A stretch of 40,542 nt of DNA from Acidovorax sp. FJL06 (GCF_003852545.1 NZ_QAJR01000047.1:1-40542), one strand, 5' to 3'. Positions 23,316 through 34,077 are shown, counted from the stretch's first letter. Notes: generated by a model from the letters alone, not told the origin. Program-made: numbers and translations.

Positions 23316-24472
23316 CCACCACCACCGCAGACACCCCGGGCTTCAAGCCCAAGAAATCCGTTGCGCTCTCGGGCGTCACGGCCGGCAACACCGCCCTGTG
23401 CACCGTGGGCCGCACGGGCAACGACCTGCACTACCGGGGCTACGACATCCTCGACATCGCCGAGGTCTGCGAGTTTGAGGAGATTGCCCACCTGCTGGTG
23501 CACGGCAAGCTACCGACACGCGCCGAGCTGCGCGCCTACAAGGCCAAGCTCAAGGCCCTGCGTGGCCTGCCGATGAGTGTGAAGCAGGCGCTGGAGCAAC
23601 TGCCCGCCGCCAGCCACCCCATGGACGTGATGCGCACCGGCGTGTCGGCCCTGGGCTGCGCGCTGCCCGAAAAAGACGACCACAACCTGCCCGGAGCGCG
23701 CGACATTGCCGACCGGCTCATGGCGTCGCTCGGTTCCATGCTGCTGTACTGGCACCACTGGGCCAGCTCGGGCCGCCGCATCAAGGTGGAGACGGATGAC
23801 GACTCCATCGGCGCACACTTCCTGCACCTGCTGCACGGCACCCCACCCAGCGCCGCCTGGGAGCGCGCCATGCACACCTCGCTCAACCTGTATGCCGAGC
23901 ACGAGTTCAACGCCAGCACCTTCACCGCCCGCGTGGTGGCCGGCACGGGCAGCGACATGTATTCGGCCATCACCGGCGCCATCGGCGCGCTGCGCGGGCC
24001 CAAGCATGGTGGTGCAAATGAAGTGGCGTTTGAAATTCAGAAGCGCTATGACTCGCCCGATGAGGCCGAGGCCGACATCCGCCGCCGTGTGGAGGCCAAG
24101 GAGGTGGTCATTGGCTTCGGCCACCCGGTCTACACCGTGAGCGACCCGCGCAACGTCGTCATCAAGGGCGTAGCCCGCAGCCTGTCGCAAGACGCGGGCA
24201 GCACCAAGATGTTTGACATCGCCGAGCGGCTGGAGACGGTGATGTGGGAGGTGAAAAACATGTTCCCCAACCTCGACTGGTTCAGCGCCGTGAGCTACCA
24301 CATGATGGGCGTGCCCACGGCCATGTTCACGCCTTTGTTTGTGATCGCGCGCACCAGCGGCTGGGCTGCGCACATCATCGAGCAGCGCATTGACAACAAG
24401 ATCATCCGGCCCAGCGCGAACTACACCGGGCCCGAAGACCTGGCGTTCGTGCCGATCCAGGACCGCAAATAA
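23312..24472 (+). CDS. prpC: 2-methylcitrate synthase PrpC
   Basis: A 386-residue citrate-synthase-family enzyme condensing propionyl-CoA with oxaloacetate. The substrate-binding His is in AEHEFNAST (H197), and the catalytic set is H232 in [10 protein letters not shown]271 in GFGHPVY and D322 in PNLDWFSA. The opening [26 protein letters not shown] is typical of the short methylcitrate synthases rather than the longer TCA-cycle GltA of Proteobacteria. It overlaps the thioesterase by 4 bp and is 34 bp from acnD, with which it is surely cotranscribed. Confidence 0.94.
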   Translation: MTTTTADTPGFKPKKSVALSGVTAGNTALCTVGRTGNDLHYRGYDILDIAEVCEFEEIAHLLVHGKLPTRAELRAYKAKLKALRGLPMSVKQALEQLPAASHPMDVMRTGVSALGCALPEKDDHNLPGARDIADRLMASLGSMLLYWHHWASSGRRIKVETDDDSIGAHFLHLLHGTPPSAAWERAMHTSLNLYAEHEFNASTFTARVVAGTGSDMYSAITGAIGALRGPKHGGANEVAFEIQKRYDSPDEAEADIRRRVEAKEVVIGFGHPVYTVSDPRNVVIKGVARSLSQDAGSTKMFDIAERLETVMWEVKNMFPNLDWFSAVSYHMMGVPTAMFTPLFVIARTSGWAAHIIEQRIDNKIIRPSANYTGPEDLAFVPIQDRK

Positions 24473-24506
24473 AACCCAACGACCGAAGCCCCCCTGCCCC
24501 ACGTTC

Positions 24507-27143
24507 ATGAACACTCTGCATCGCAAGAAGCTGCCCGGCACCCGGCTCGACTACTTCGACGCCCGCGAAGCCGTCGAAGCCCTGCAACCCGGCGCCTGGT
24601 CCACCCTGCCCTACACCGCCCGCGTGCATGCCGAAAACATAGTGCGCCGCGCCGACCCGGCCATCATCGGCGACTGCCTGCGCCAGCTCATCGAGCGCCG
24701 GCGCGACCGTGACTTCCCCTGGTACCCGGCGCGTGTGGTGTGCCACGACATCCTCGGCCAGACCGCCCTGGTGGACCTGGCGGGCCTGCGCGATGCGATT
24801 GCCCAGCAGGGTGGCGACCCGGCCCAGGTGAACCCTGTCGTGCCGGTGCAGCTCATCGTGGACCATTCGCTGGCCGTGGAATGCGGCGGGTTCGACCCCG
24901 ACGCTTTTGCCAAGAACCGCGCCATCGAAGACCGCCGCAATGAAGACCGCTTCCACTTCATCGAGTGGACCAAAAAGGCCTTTGCCAACGTGGATGTGAT
25001 CCCGGCGGGGAACGGCATCATGCACCAGATCAATCTGGAAAAAATGTCGCCCGTGGTCCATGCCGACAACGGCGTGGCCTACCCCGACACCTGCGTGGGC
25101 ACCGACAGCCACACGCCCCACGTGGACGCCCTGGGCGTGATCGCCATTGGCGTGGGCGGCCTGGAGGCCGAGAACGTGATGCTGGGCCGCGCATCGATGA
25201 TGCGGCTGCCCGAGATCGTGGGCGTGCAGCTCACCGGCCAGCGCCGGGACGGCATCACCGCCACCGATGTGGTGCTGGCGCTCACCGAGTTCCTGCGCAA
25301 GGCCAAGGTGGTCGGCGCCTACCTGGAGTTCCATGGCGAAGGCGCTGCCAAGCTCACCATCGGCGACCGCGCCACCATCTCCAACATGGCGCCCGAGTAC
25401 GGCGCCACGGCGGCGATGTTCAGCATCGACGAGCAGACACTGGCCTACCTGGCACTGACGGGCCGCACGGCCGAACAGGTCACGCTGGTCGAGACCTATG
25501 CCAAGCAGGCCGGCCTGTGGTCCGACACGCTCCAGGACGCCGTTTACGAGCGCACGCTCACGTTCGACCTCTCCAGCGTCGTGCGCAACCTGGCCGGCCC
25601 CTCCAACCCGCACGCCCGCGTGGCCACCCGCGACCTGGCCGCCAAGGGCATTGCCGGCCCCTGGGCCATGCCCGCACCCGGCCAGGGCAGCATGCCCGAT
25701 GGCGCCGTGGTCATTGCCGCCATCACCAGTTGCACCAACACCAGCAACCCGCGCAACGTGATCGCCGCAGCCCTGCTGGCGCGCAACGCCAACCGGCTCG
25801 GCCTCACGCGCAAGCCCTGGGTCAAGTCGTCCCTCGCGCCCGGCTCCAAGGCCGTGGAGCTGTATTTGAAGGAAGCCGGTTTGCTGGCCGACCTGGAAGC
25901 GCTGGGCTTTGGCATCGTGGCCTTTGCCTGCACCACCTGCAACGGCATGTCGGGCGCGCTCGACCCCGCCATCCAGCAGGAGATCATCGACCGCGACCTG
26001 TACGCCACCGCCGTGCTCTCGGGCAACCGCAACTTCGACGGCCGCATCCACCCCTATGCCAAGCAGGCGTTTTTGGCCTCGCCGCCACTGGTCGTGGCCT
26101 ACGCCATCGCGGGCACCGTGCGCTTTGACATCGAGCGCGACGTGCTGGCGGTGGTGGACGGCCAGGACATCCGCCTCAAAGACCTCTGGCCCAGCGACGA
26201 AGAGATCGACGCCGTGGTCAAGGCCGCCGTGCAGCCCGCGCAGTACCGCGCCGTGTACGAGCCCATGTTCGCCCTCCGGCACGATGACGGCCAGCGCGTG
26301 TCGCCGCAGTACGGCTGGCGGGCGCAGTCCACCTACATCCGCCGCCCGCCCTACTGGGACACCGAAGGCACCGGCGCGCTGGCCGCCACCCCGCGCACGC
26401 TCAAGGGCATGCGCCCGCTGGCCATCCTGCCCGACAACATCACCACCGACCACCTCTCGCCGTCCAACGCCATCCTGGCCGACAGCGCAGCGGGTGAGTA
26501 CCTGGCAAAGATGGGACTGCCCGAGGAGGACTTCAACTCCTACGCCACGCACCGGGGCGACCACCTCACCGCCATGCGCGCCACCTTTGCCAACCCGCAG
26601 CTGGTCAACGAGATGGCCGTGGTCGATGGCCAGGTCAAAAAAGGCTCGCTCGCCCGCGTGGAGCCCGAGGGCCAGGTCATGCGCATGTGGGAGGCCATGG
26701 AAACCTACCTGAACCGCCGCCAGCCGCTCATCATCATTGCCGGTGCCGACTACGGCCAGGGGTCCAGCCGCGACTGGGCCGCCAAGGGCGTGCGCCTGGC
26801 GGGCGTGGAGGTGGTGGTGGCCGAGGGCTTCGAGCGCATCCACCGCACCAACCTGATTGGCATGGGGGTGTTGCCGCTGGAGTTTGAGCCCGGCACCAAC
26901 CGCCACACGCTGGGGCTGGACGGCACGGAGACCTTTGACGTGGAGGGCCCGCTGAAGCCCCGCGCACGCCTCACACTGGTCATCCGGCGCAAGAATGGCG
27001 TGGTGGCCCCAGTGCCCATGGCCTGCCGCCTCGATACCGCTGAAGAGGTCTCGGTGTACGAGGCTGGCGGCGTTCTGCAACGCTTTGCGCAGGACTTCCT
27101 GGCACAGAACCACAAGCAAAAAGAGGCTCCAGCGCTTATCTAA
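24507..27143 (+). CDS. acnD: Fe/S-dependent 2-methylcitrate dehydratase AcnD
   Basis: An 878-residue aconitase-family enzyme. The start MNTLHRKKLPGTRLDYFDAR fits the AcnD subfamily. The 4Fe-4S ligands are C409 (SCTNTSNP) and C475/C478 (CTTCNG). Other aconitase signatures are VCHDILGQTALVDLAGLR, GTDSHTPHVDALGV and ADYGQGSSRDWAAKG. It dehydrates 2-methylcitrate; the product needs PrpF for isomerisation, and prpF is the next gene. The last residues, EAPALI, and the TAA are encoded by a dispersed repeat element (R5), so the native C-terminus may have been altered by its insertion. An open frame begins further upstream inside prpC, but the ATG at 24507 is the only family-consistent start. Confidence 0.94.
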   Translation: MNTLHRKKLPGTRLDYFDAREAVEALQPGAWSTLPYTARVHAENIVRRADPAIIGDCLRQLIERRRDRDFPWYPARVVCHDILGQTALVDLAGLRDAIAQQGGDPAQVNPVVPVQLIVDHSLAVECGGFDPDAFAKNRAIEDRRNEDRFHFIEWTKKAFANVDVIPAGNGIMHQINLEKMSPVVHADNGVAYPDTCVGTDSHTPHVDALGVIAIGVGGLEAENVMLGRASMMRLPEIVGVQLTGQRRDGITATDVVLALTEFLRKAKVVGAYLEFHGEGAAKLTIGDRATISNMAPEYGATAAMFSIDEQTLAYLALTGRTAEQVTLVETYAKQAGLWSDTLQDAVYERTLTFDLSSVVRNLAGPSNPHARVATRDLAAKGIAGPWAMPAPGQGSMPDGAVVIAAITSCTNTSNPRNVIAAALLARNANRLGLTRKPWVKSSLAPGSKAVELYLKEAGLLADLEALGFGIVAFACTTCNGMSGALDPAIQQEIIDRDLYATAVLSGNRNFDGRIHPYAKQAFLASPPLVVAYAIAGTVRFDIERDVLAVVDGQDIRLKDLWPSDEEIDAVVKAAVQPAQYRAVYEPMFALRHDDGQRVSPQYGWRAQSTYIRRPPYWDTEGTGALAATPRTLKGMRPLAILPDNITTDHLSPSNAILADSAAGEYLAKMGLPEEDFNSYATHRGDHLTAMRATFANPQLVNEMAVVDGQVKKGSLARVEPEGQVMRMWEAMETYLNRRQPLIIIAGADYGQGSSRDWAAKGVRLAGVEVVVAEGFERIHRTNLIGMGVLPLEFEPGTNRHTLGLDGTETFDVEGPLKPRARLTLVIRRKNGVVAPVPMACRLDTAEEVSVYEAGGVLQRFAQDFLAQNHKQKEAPALI

Positions 27144-27170
27144 CAAGCGCAAGCAGCTATCAAATTTGAT
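27124..27170 (+). repeat. Dispersed element, best-preserved copy R5
   Basis: AGGCTCCAGCGCTTATCTAA, then CAAGCGCAAGCAGCTATC, then AAATTTGAT. This is the clearest copy of a family seen also at 2529, 12946, 17878, 28553 and 36398. It has a local inverted repeat (AGCGCTTATCTAACAAGCGC) in its left half and an ATCAAATTTGAT palindrome at its right end. The acnD TAA falls inside it and the prpF ATG follows its last base, leaving prpF without a visible Shine-Dalgarno. Confidence 0.85.
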
Positions 27171-28364
27171 ATGACCACCATGACCAGCCCTTTTGCGCCA
27201 CAGATCAAGATCCCCGCCACCTACCTGCGCGGCGGCACCAGCAAGGGCGTTTTCTTCCGCCTGGACGACCTGCCCGAACCCGCCCAGCAGCCCGGCGCCG
27301 CGCGCGATGCGATCCTGCTGCGCGTGCTGGGCAGCCCAGACCCCTATGGCAAGCAGATCGACGGCCTGGGCAATGCGTCATCGAGCACCAGCAAGGCCGT
27401 GATCCTGAGCCGCAGCACGCGGCCGGGCCACGATGTGGACTACCTGTTCGGCCAGGTGTCCATCGACCAGCCCCTGGTGGACTGGAGCGGCAACTGCGGC
27501 AACCTCTCCGCGGCCGTGGGGCCCTGCGCCATCCACATGGGGTTGATTGACACGGCACGCATTCCGCAGAGCGGCAGCTTGGCCGTGCGCATCTGGCAGG
27601 CCAACATTGGCAAGACCATCGTGGCACATGTGCCGATGGCCCATGGGCAGGTGCAGGAGACGGGCGACTTTGAACTGGACGGCGTGACCTTTGCGGCCGC
27701 CGAGGTGGCGCTGGAGTTCATGGCCCCTGCCGCTGAAGGGGGGGCCATGTTCCCCACCGGCAACGTGGTGGACACCCTGGAAGTCCCCGGCGTCGGCCGC
27801 TTTGCCGCCACGCTGATCAATGCGGGCATTCCCACGGTCTTTCTCAACGCGCAGGACATCGGCTACACCGGCACCGAGCTGCAGGGCGACATCAACCAAG
27901 ACCCGGCGGCGCTGGCGCGCTTCGAGGCCATCCGAGCCCACGGCGCCGTGAAGATGGGCCTGATCCAGAACCTGGACGAAGCCGCCACACGCCAGCACAC
28001 GCCCAAGATCGCGTTCGTGGCACCGCCTGCCAGCTACACCGCCTCCAGCGGCAAAGCCATTGAGGCGCAAGACATCGACCTGCTGGTGCGCGCGCTCTCC
28101 ATGGGCCAGCTGCATCACGCCATGATGGGCACGGCGGCCGTGGCCATCGGCACCGCCGCGGCCATCCCCGGCACGCTGGTCCACCGAGCGGCGGGCGGCG
28201 GCGCGCGCAACGCCGTCCGATTTGGGCACCCTTCCGGCACGCTGCGCGTAGGGGCCGAAGCCGCGCTAGCCAACGGCCAATGGCAGGTCACTAAGGCCCT
28301 GATGAGCCGCAGCGCCCGCATCCTCATGGAAGGCTGGGTGCGCGTGCCTGCCGGTCATTTTTGA
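27171..28364 (+). CDS. prpF: AcnD-accessory protein / 2-methylaconitate isomerase PrpF
   Basis: A 397-residue protein of the PrpF family (diaminopimelate-epimerase fold). Recognisable parts are KIPATYLRGGTSKGVFFR near the start, QIDGLGNASSSTSKAVIL, VDWSGNCGNLSAAVGP, INAGIPTVFL and a GGARN motif near the end. PrpF isomerises trans- to cis-2-methylaconitate, allowing AcnD plus an aconitase to replace PrpD. No prpD is seen, consistent with the acnD-prpF variant of the pathway. The start at 27171 abuts repeat R5. A second ATG at 27180 is also possible; neither has a good Shine-Dalgarno. Confidence 0.93.
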   Translation: MTTMTSPFAPQIKIPATYLRGGTSKGVFFRLDDLPEPAQQPGAARDAILLRVLGSPDPYGKQIDGLGNASSSTSKAVILSRSTRPGHDVDYLFGQVSIDQPLVDWSGNCGNLSAAVGPCAIHMGLIDTARIPQSGSLAVRIWQANIGKTIVAHVPMAHGQVQETGDFELDGVTFAAAEVALEFMAPAAEGGAMFPTGNVVDTLEVPGVGRFAATLINAGIPTVFLNAQDIGYTGTELQGDINQDPAALARFEAIRAHGAVKMGLIQNLDEAATRQHTPKIAFVAPPASYTASSGKAIEAQDIDLLVRALSMGQLHHAMMGTAAVAIGTAAAIPGTLVHRAAGGGARNAVRFGHPSGTLRVGAEAALANGQWQVTKALMSRSARILMEGWVRVPAGHF

Positions 28365-28443
28365 GCAAAACCGCCAGACCGGAGGCATCCCTCGGAAATG
28401 AATCCCTTCGCCATGGCGTGCCTCGGCCCCGCACCCACAACCC

Positions 28444-28517
28444 CCGTTCGGGCTGAGCTTGTCGAAGCCAGGGCTTGCCGCGTGCGTGCAAGGCTTCGAC
28501 AGGCTCAGCCCGAACGG
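28444..28517. repeat. REP-like long inverted repeat
   Basis: CCGTTCGGGCTGAGCTTGTC plus GAAGCC (28444-28469) is mirrored by GGCTTCGACAGGCTCAGCCC plus GAACGG (28492-28517), 25 of 26 positions matching. The 22-bp spacer is GC-rich. This sequence type is a widespread REP-like palindrome in Pseudomonadota. As RNA it would be a very stable stem and could act as a terminator or as 3'-end protection for the prpF transcript. It sits in the 244-bp prpF-prpB gap. Confidence 0.85.
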
Positions 28518-28552
28518 ACGGGGGCATCCGAAGTATGCAAATAGTTATAAAA

Positions 28553-28601
28553 ATAGCCTATAGCGCCCATTCAACAAGCGCAAAAAGCTATCAAATAAAT
28601 A
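28553..28601 (+). repeat. Dispersed element, copy R6
   Basis: AATAGCCTATAGCGCCCATT, then CAACAAGCGCAAAAAGCTAT, then CAAATAAAT. The core differs from R5 by a few substitutions. It ends 8 bp before the ATG of the lyase gene, which has no Shine-Dalgarno. Confidence 0.8.
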
Positions 28602-28608
28602 GCAAACC

Positions 28609-29469
28609 ATGAACACCAAACAACAACTCAAAGCCCTGGCCCAGGCCCGCCGGGGCGTCATCGTGCCCGGCGCCTTCAACGCCCTCTCCGCCCGCGTGGT
28701 GGCCGACCAGGGCTTCGAGGCCATTTACATCACTGGCGCGGGCGTGACCAACATGTGGTTCGGCCTGCCCGACCAGGCCTTCATGGGCCTCACCGACATC
28801 GCCGACCACACGGCCCGCATCCGCGACGCGGTGGAGCTGCCGCTCATCGTCGATGCCGACACCGGCTTTGGCAACGCGCTCAACACCTACCACGCGGTGC
28901 GCACGCTGGAGCGCGCGGGCGCCGACTGCATCCAGCTCGAAGACCAGGTCAGCCCCAAGCGCTGCGGGCATTTCAACGGCAAGGACGTGATCTCCACCGA
29001 AGAAATGCTGGGCAAGATCAAGGCCGCCGTGGACGCCCGCCGCGACGCGGGCACCCTCATCCTGGCCCGCACCGATGCCTGCGCCACCCAGGGCTTCGAG
29101 GCCGCCGTGGAACGCGCCCAGCGCTTTCAAGAGGCGGGTGCCGACATCCTGTTTGTGGAAGCCGTCACTACGCTGGACGAGATCCGCGCCCTGCCCCGGC
29201 GCCTGGCCGCGCCGCAGCTCATGAACATGGTGATTGGCGGCAAGACCCCCATCACCAGCGCCGAAGAACTGGCCACGCTGGGCTATGGCCTGGTGCTGTA
29301 TGCCAACGCGGCGCTGCAGGGCGCGGTAGCGGGCATGCAAAAGGCGCTCACGGTGCTGCGTGAACAGCGGCGCATCGACGAAGACCCGACCCTGGTGGCA
29401 CCGTTTGCCGAGCGCCAGCGCCTGGTGCGCAAGGCCGAATGGGACGCACTCGAAACCAGGTACACCTAA
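28609..29469 (+). CDS. Isocitrate lyase/PEP-mutase superfamily lyase, probable 2-methylisocitrate lyase
   Basis: A 286-residue alpha/beta-barrel enzyme. The metal-binding motif is VDADTGFG (D82, D84), and the lyase active-site loop is KRCGH (117-121), whose Cys marks carbon-carbon lyases rather than phosphonate mutases. LARTDA follows. By position it should cleave 2-methylisocitrate to pyruvate and succinate, completing the methylcitrate cycle. Its sequence, however, reads closer to the broader dimethylmalate/oxaloacetate lyase group than to enterobacterial PrpB: GVIVPGAFNALSARVV replaces the PrpB start, and the loop after KRCGH is FNGKDVI. The prpB symbol is therefore withheld. Element R6 and a REP-like repeat separate it from prpF. 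Confidence 0.8.
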   Translation: MNTKQQLKALAQARRGVIVPGAFNALSARVVADQGFEAIYITGAGVTNMWFGLPDQAFMGLTDIADHTARIRDAVELPLIVDADTGFGNALNTYHAVRTLERAGADCIQLEDQVSPKRCGHFNGKDVISTEEMLGKIKAAVDARRDAGTLILARTDACATQGFEAAVERAQRFQEAGADILFVEAVTTLDEIRALPRRLAAPQLMNMVIGGKTPITSAEELATLGYGLVLYANAALQGAVAGMQKALTVLREQRRIDEDPTLVAPFAERQRLVRKAEWDALETRYT

Positions 29470-29490
29470 TACGGTGTGAACGAACCCGCC
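29467..29490. repeat. 24-bp direct repeat starting at a stop codon, copy A
   Basis: The stop TAA, then TACGG, T, and GTGAACGAACCCGCC. It matches 22 of 24 positions of the sequence at 40384-40407, which also begins at a stop codon. A GTG (29476) inside it opens a frame that runs into the cyclase gene at 29614. Confidence 0.6.
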
Positions 29491-29613
29491 AAGCGGCGCG
29501 TTTGTTTGTGCACACAGCGCCACACCCAAGCGGCAGGAAAGCATCCGGAACGCAGCACGAAGGGATCGGGCGCGGCACAATGGCCGCTCCATGCACTCTG
29601 CGCGCGCCGCCCC

Positions 29614-30975
29614 ATGCACAGCATCCCTTCCCTGAACGTGGTGGACCTGATGCTCGACGCTGTCTGCGTTGTCAATGCAGACAGCTCCATCGTGTTTGTC
29701 AGCCCGGCGTTTGAGCGCATCTTTGGCTACCGGCCCGAGGAAGTGGTCGGCAAGCGCATGCTTGACATGGTGCACCCCGAAGACCTGGCCATCACCCAGC
29801 GCCAGGCCCGCAGCGTGACCGACGGCCATCTGCAACTGCAGTTCGAGAACCGCTATGTGCGCAAGGACGGCGGCATTGCCCACATCCGCTGGACGGCGCG
29901 CTGGCTGCCCGAGCAACAGGTGCGGCTGGCCGTGGCACACGACATCACCGAGCGCCGCCTCACCGAGTCCATGCAGGCCGTGATCTACGCGATCTCCGAA
30001 GCCGCCCACACCACGCAGAACCTGCAGGCGCTGTTCCAGCACATCCACCAGATCATCGGGCGGCTGCTTCCCGCCACCAACTTTGCGGTGGCGCTGTACG
30101 ACGCCCAGGCCGATGCGCTGAGCTTCCCCTACCACGTCAACGAGTCGCTGCCCGCCCCCCCGCCCATGGCGCTGGCGCAGGATGCGCTGTGTGCCGAGGT
30201 CATCCACAACGGCTGCACCCTGCTGCTGACCCCCGAGAACCGCACCGCACACCCGCCGCCCGCTCCGCAGCACCGCCCGCCCCTGTATTGGCTGGGCGTG
30301 CCCCTGCAAACTCAAAACGGGCCCATTGGCGCGCTGGTGCTGCAAAGCTACACCGAGCAGGGGCGCTACACCGACAAGGACAAGGAGCTGCTGCAGTTCG
30401 TCTCCACGCAGGTGGCGGCGGCCATCGAGCGCAAGCAGATGCTCGAACGCCTGGAGCACATGGCCCAGTACGACCCGCTCACGCACCTGCCCAACCGCCA
30501 GCTGTTTCTCGACCGGCTCAAGACGGCGCTGGCCCGCGCCCGGCGCGACCAGTGCCTGCTGTCGCTGCTGTTCATCGACCTGGACCGGTTCAAGGAGGTC
30601 AACGACACCCTGGGCCACGCCATGGGCGACCTGCTGCTGCAGCGCGTGGCGCAGCGCCTGCTCGAATGCGTGCGCGGCTCCGACACCGTGGCGCGTCTGG
30701 GGGGAGACGAATTCGTGGTGCTGCTCGAAAGCGGACTGGCCCGCGACCACGCCACGGCAGCGGCCGACAAGATCCTGTCGGCCTTTACCCAGCCGTTTGA
30801 CCTGGAAGGCATTCGCCTGAACATCCAGCCCAGCATTGGCGTGGCGATCTACCCCGAACACGGTGGTGAAGAACACCACCTGCTCGGCCATGCCGACGCG
30901 GCCATGTACCTGTCGAAGAAAAATGGCGGCAACCAGGTGCGCGTGGCCCCGCAGGCAGAGGCCCAGGCCCTCTGA
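29614..30975 (+). CDS. PAS-GAF-GGDEF diguanylate cyclase
   Basis: A 453-residue protein without TM segments, so a cytosolic sensor. PAS is at about 8-112 (NADSSIVFVSPAFERIFGYR, then HDITERR), a GAF-like domain at about 125-273 (ALFQHIHQIIGR, LPATNFAVALYDA, PLYWLGVPLQTQNGPIGALV), and GGDEF at about 285-445 with RLGGDEFVVL (363-367). The inhibitory site RGSD just upstream of GGDEF is intact, so product feedback is expected. No EAL domain is attached. The ATG at 29614 is preferred because family-like sequence starts there; a GTG at 29476 would add 46 residues of no recognisable type. Confidence 0.88.
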   Translation: MHSIPSLNVVDLMLDAVCVVNADSSIVFVSPAFERIFGYRPEEVVGKRMLDMVHPEDLAITQRQARSVTDGHLQLQFENRYVRKDGGIAHIRWTARWLPEQQVRLAVAHDITERRLTESMQAVIYAISEAAHTTQNLQALFQHIHQIIGRLLPATNFAVALYDAQADALSFPYHVNESLPAPPPMALAQDALCAEVIHNGCTLLLTPENRTAHPPPAPQHRPPLYWLGVPLQTQNGPIGALVLQSYTEQGRYTDKDKELLQFVSTQVAAAIERKQMLERLEHMAQYDPLTHLPNRQLFLDRLKTALARARRDQCLLSLLFIDLDRFKEVNDTLGHAMGDLLLQRVAQRLLECVRGSDTVARLGGDEFVVLLESGLARDHATAAADKILSAFTQPFDLEGIRLNIQPSIGVAIYPEHGGEEHHLLGHADAAMYLSKKNGGNQVRVAPQAEAQAL

Positions 30976-31071
30976 CACGCAGGGCCAAGCCCCCGTGCGG
31001 CGGGCGTTCGCTGCACAATCCAGGCCCGCTGCCAGTCCTGCCGCCCCGCCCTCCCCACAAGGTTCCACCCC

Positions 31072-31539
31072 ATGCTTTACAACGCCCTCAAGCTCGCCCA
31101 TGTGCTGTCCATCATCCTGTGGATCGGTGGCATGGTGTTTGCCCATTTCTTTCTGCGCCCGGCGGCGCAGTCGCTGGAGCCGCCGCAGCGCCTGCGGCTG
31201 ATGCACGACGTGCTGCAGCGTTTTCTGGGCGCCGTCACGGTGGCGGTGGGGGTGGTGCTGGTCAGCGGGCTGTGGATGATCGGCAACATCGCCCGGCAGG
31301 CCGTGCAGTCGGGCGCACGCTTCGCCATGCCGCTGGACTGGACCATCATGGCCACGCTGGGCATCGTGATGATGGCTATCTTCGGCCACATCCGTTTTGC
31401 GCTTTTCCGACGCCTGCAGCGGGCGGTGGCAGCGTCTGACTGGCCCGCAGGCGGCCAGGCCATGGCGGCCATCCGCCAGTGGGTGGCAGTAAACCTGGGC
31501 CTGGGCGTGGCCATTGTGGCCATCACCCTGCTGCTGTAA
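31072..31539 (+). CDS. CopD-like four-helix membrane protein
   Basis: A 155-residue inner-membrane protein with four predicted TM helices: ALKLAHVLSIILWIGGMVFA, then FLGAVTVAVGVVLVSGLWMI, then IMATLGIVMMAIFG, then LGLGVAIVAITLLL. The conserved opening KLAHVLSIILWIGGM with a following HFFLRP resembles the CopD/YozB-type membrane domain, where helix histidines may bind metal or haem. No copper genes are adjacent, so a copper role is unsupported. It sits 96 bp behind the cyclase and 138 bp before the ABC exporter. Confidence 0.65.
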   Translation: MLYNALKLAHVLSIILWIGGMVFAHFFLRPAAQSLEPPQRLRLMHDVLQRFLGAVTVAVGVVLVSGLWMIGNIARQAVQSGARFAMPLDWTIMATLGIVMMAIFGHIRFALFRRLQRAVAASDWPAGGQAMAAIRQWVAVNLGLGVAIVAITLLL

Positions 31540-31560
31540 CCCACGGCAGCGCATTGCGCA

Positions 31561-31585
31561 GGCCGCTGGCCGCTGGCCGCTGGCC
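31561..31585. repeat. 7-bp tandem repeat GGCCGCT
   Basis: Three and a half copies of GGCCGCT in the gap 31540-31677, before the ABC exporter. It is noncoding and could vary in copy number by slippage. Confidence 0.7.
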
Positions 31586-31677
31586 ACAGTGCACCTACTT
31601 CAGGCGCGGTCAAGCCACTGCTGACACACCCTGGTCCTGCGGCTCCTCTACCATCGGGTAACGAGGAGCCCTGCTAC

Positions 31678-33534
<1,857 letters not shown>

Positions 33535-33546
33535 GAACGAACGCGG

Positions 33547-33577
33547 CCGCCTGGGCGACACCCTGTCGCCCAGGCGG
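33547..33577 (+). terminator. Intrinsic-terminator-like hairpin after the ABC exporter
   Basis: CCGCCTGGGCGACA (33547-33560) and TGTCGCCCAGGCGG (33564-33577) form a perfect 14-bp stem with a CCC loop. Only TTGT follows, so the U-run is weak. It begins 13 bp after the stop codon. Confidence 0.7.
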
Positions 33578-33657
33578 TTGTGCGCGGCCCGTGCACAGCC
33601 TACCGTTGCGGCCACGCACGGGCCGTGGTGGCCCGGCGCCTTTCAGGAGACGACCCG

Positions 33658-33987
33658 ATGATCAAAATCACGGCGGTATACCGCTGGCGCGAGGGCGCCA
33701 CGTTCGACCACGACTACTACCACCGCGAGCACATGCGCATTGCCCGCGCAGCCCTGCAGCCCCTGGGCCTGGTGCGGCTGGAGAGCGACCGCGTGCTCCA
33801 CCCCGGCGAGCCCCGCCCCGGGCAGGTGGTGGCGCTGACCAATGCGTTCTTCAGCGACCTGAAGCAGGCCCAGGCCGCCGCCAAGCAGACGGCTGCAGCG
33901 CTGATGGCGGACATCTCCAACTACACCAACATCCAGCCCGAGTCGTACTTTGCGCAGATGCTGGCGCACGAGGTGGCCAGCGCGTAG
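33658..33987 (+). CDS. EthD-family small protein
   Basis: A 109-residue ferredoxin-like (dimeric alpha/beta barrel) protein. MIKITAVYRWREGATFDHDYYHREHMRIAR fits the EthD domain, with its DHDYYHREHM helix. EthD proteins accompany ether-degrading P450s and polyketide or quinone enzymes, but none is nearby. The ATG at 33658 has AGGAG 10 bp upstream; the frame is open above it but holds only the terminator region. It appears to be a single-gene unit. Confidence 0.8.
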   Translation: MIKITAVYRWREGATFDHDYYHREHMRIARAALQPLGLVRLESDRVLHPGEPRPGQVVALTNAFFSDLKQAQAAAKQTAAALMADISNYTNIQPESYFAQMLAHEVASA

Positions 33988-34042
33988 CGTCACGGGCAAC
34001 AACAAAGCGTGTTCCTTTTGCCGATCCGGGGGCGGATTTGTT

Positions 34043-34058
34043 TGATAATCCATTCTCA
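34043..34058. promoter_or_regulatory. Fur/Zur-box-like palindrome
   Basis: TGATAAT (34043-34049) and ATTCTCA (34052-34058) make an inverted repeat around CC with one mismatch, similar to the 7-n-7 Fur-family box TGATAATnATTATCA. It lies 20 bp before the Fur-family gene start and overlaps a possible -10 (GATAAT). Autoregulation of that gene and the two that follow is likely. Confidence 0.6.
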
Positions 34059-34077
34059 ATAAAAACCCTGCACCTGG

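Noticed and set aside
24402-27152. A minus-strand open frame of about 900 codons antisense to acnD
   Set aside because: Same GC-skew artefact. No recognisable motif, and AcnD is complete on the plus strand.
28591-31587. A minus-strand open frame of about 1000 codons across the lyase, cyclase and CopD-like genes
   Set aside because: It spans three plus-strand genes with clear signatures and shows no domain of its own.
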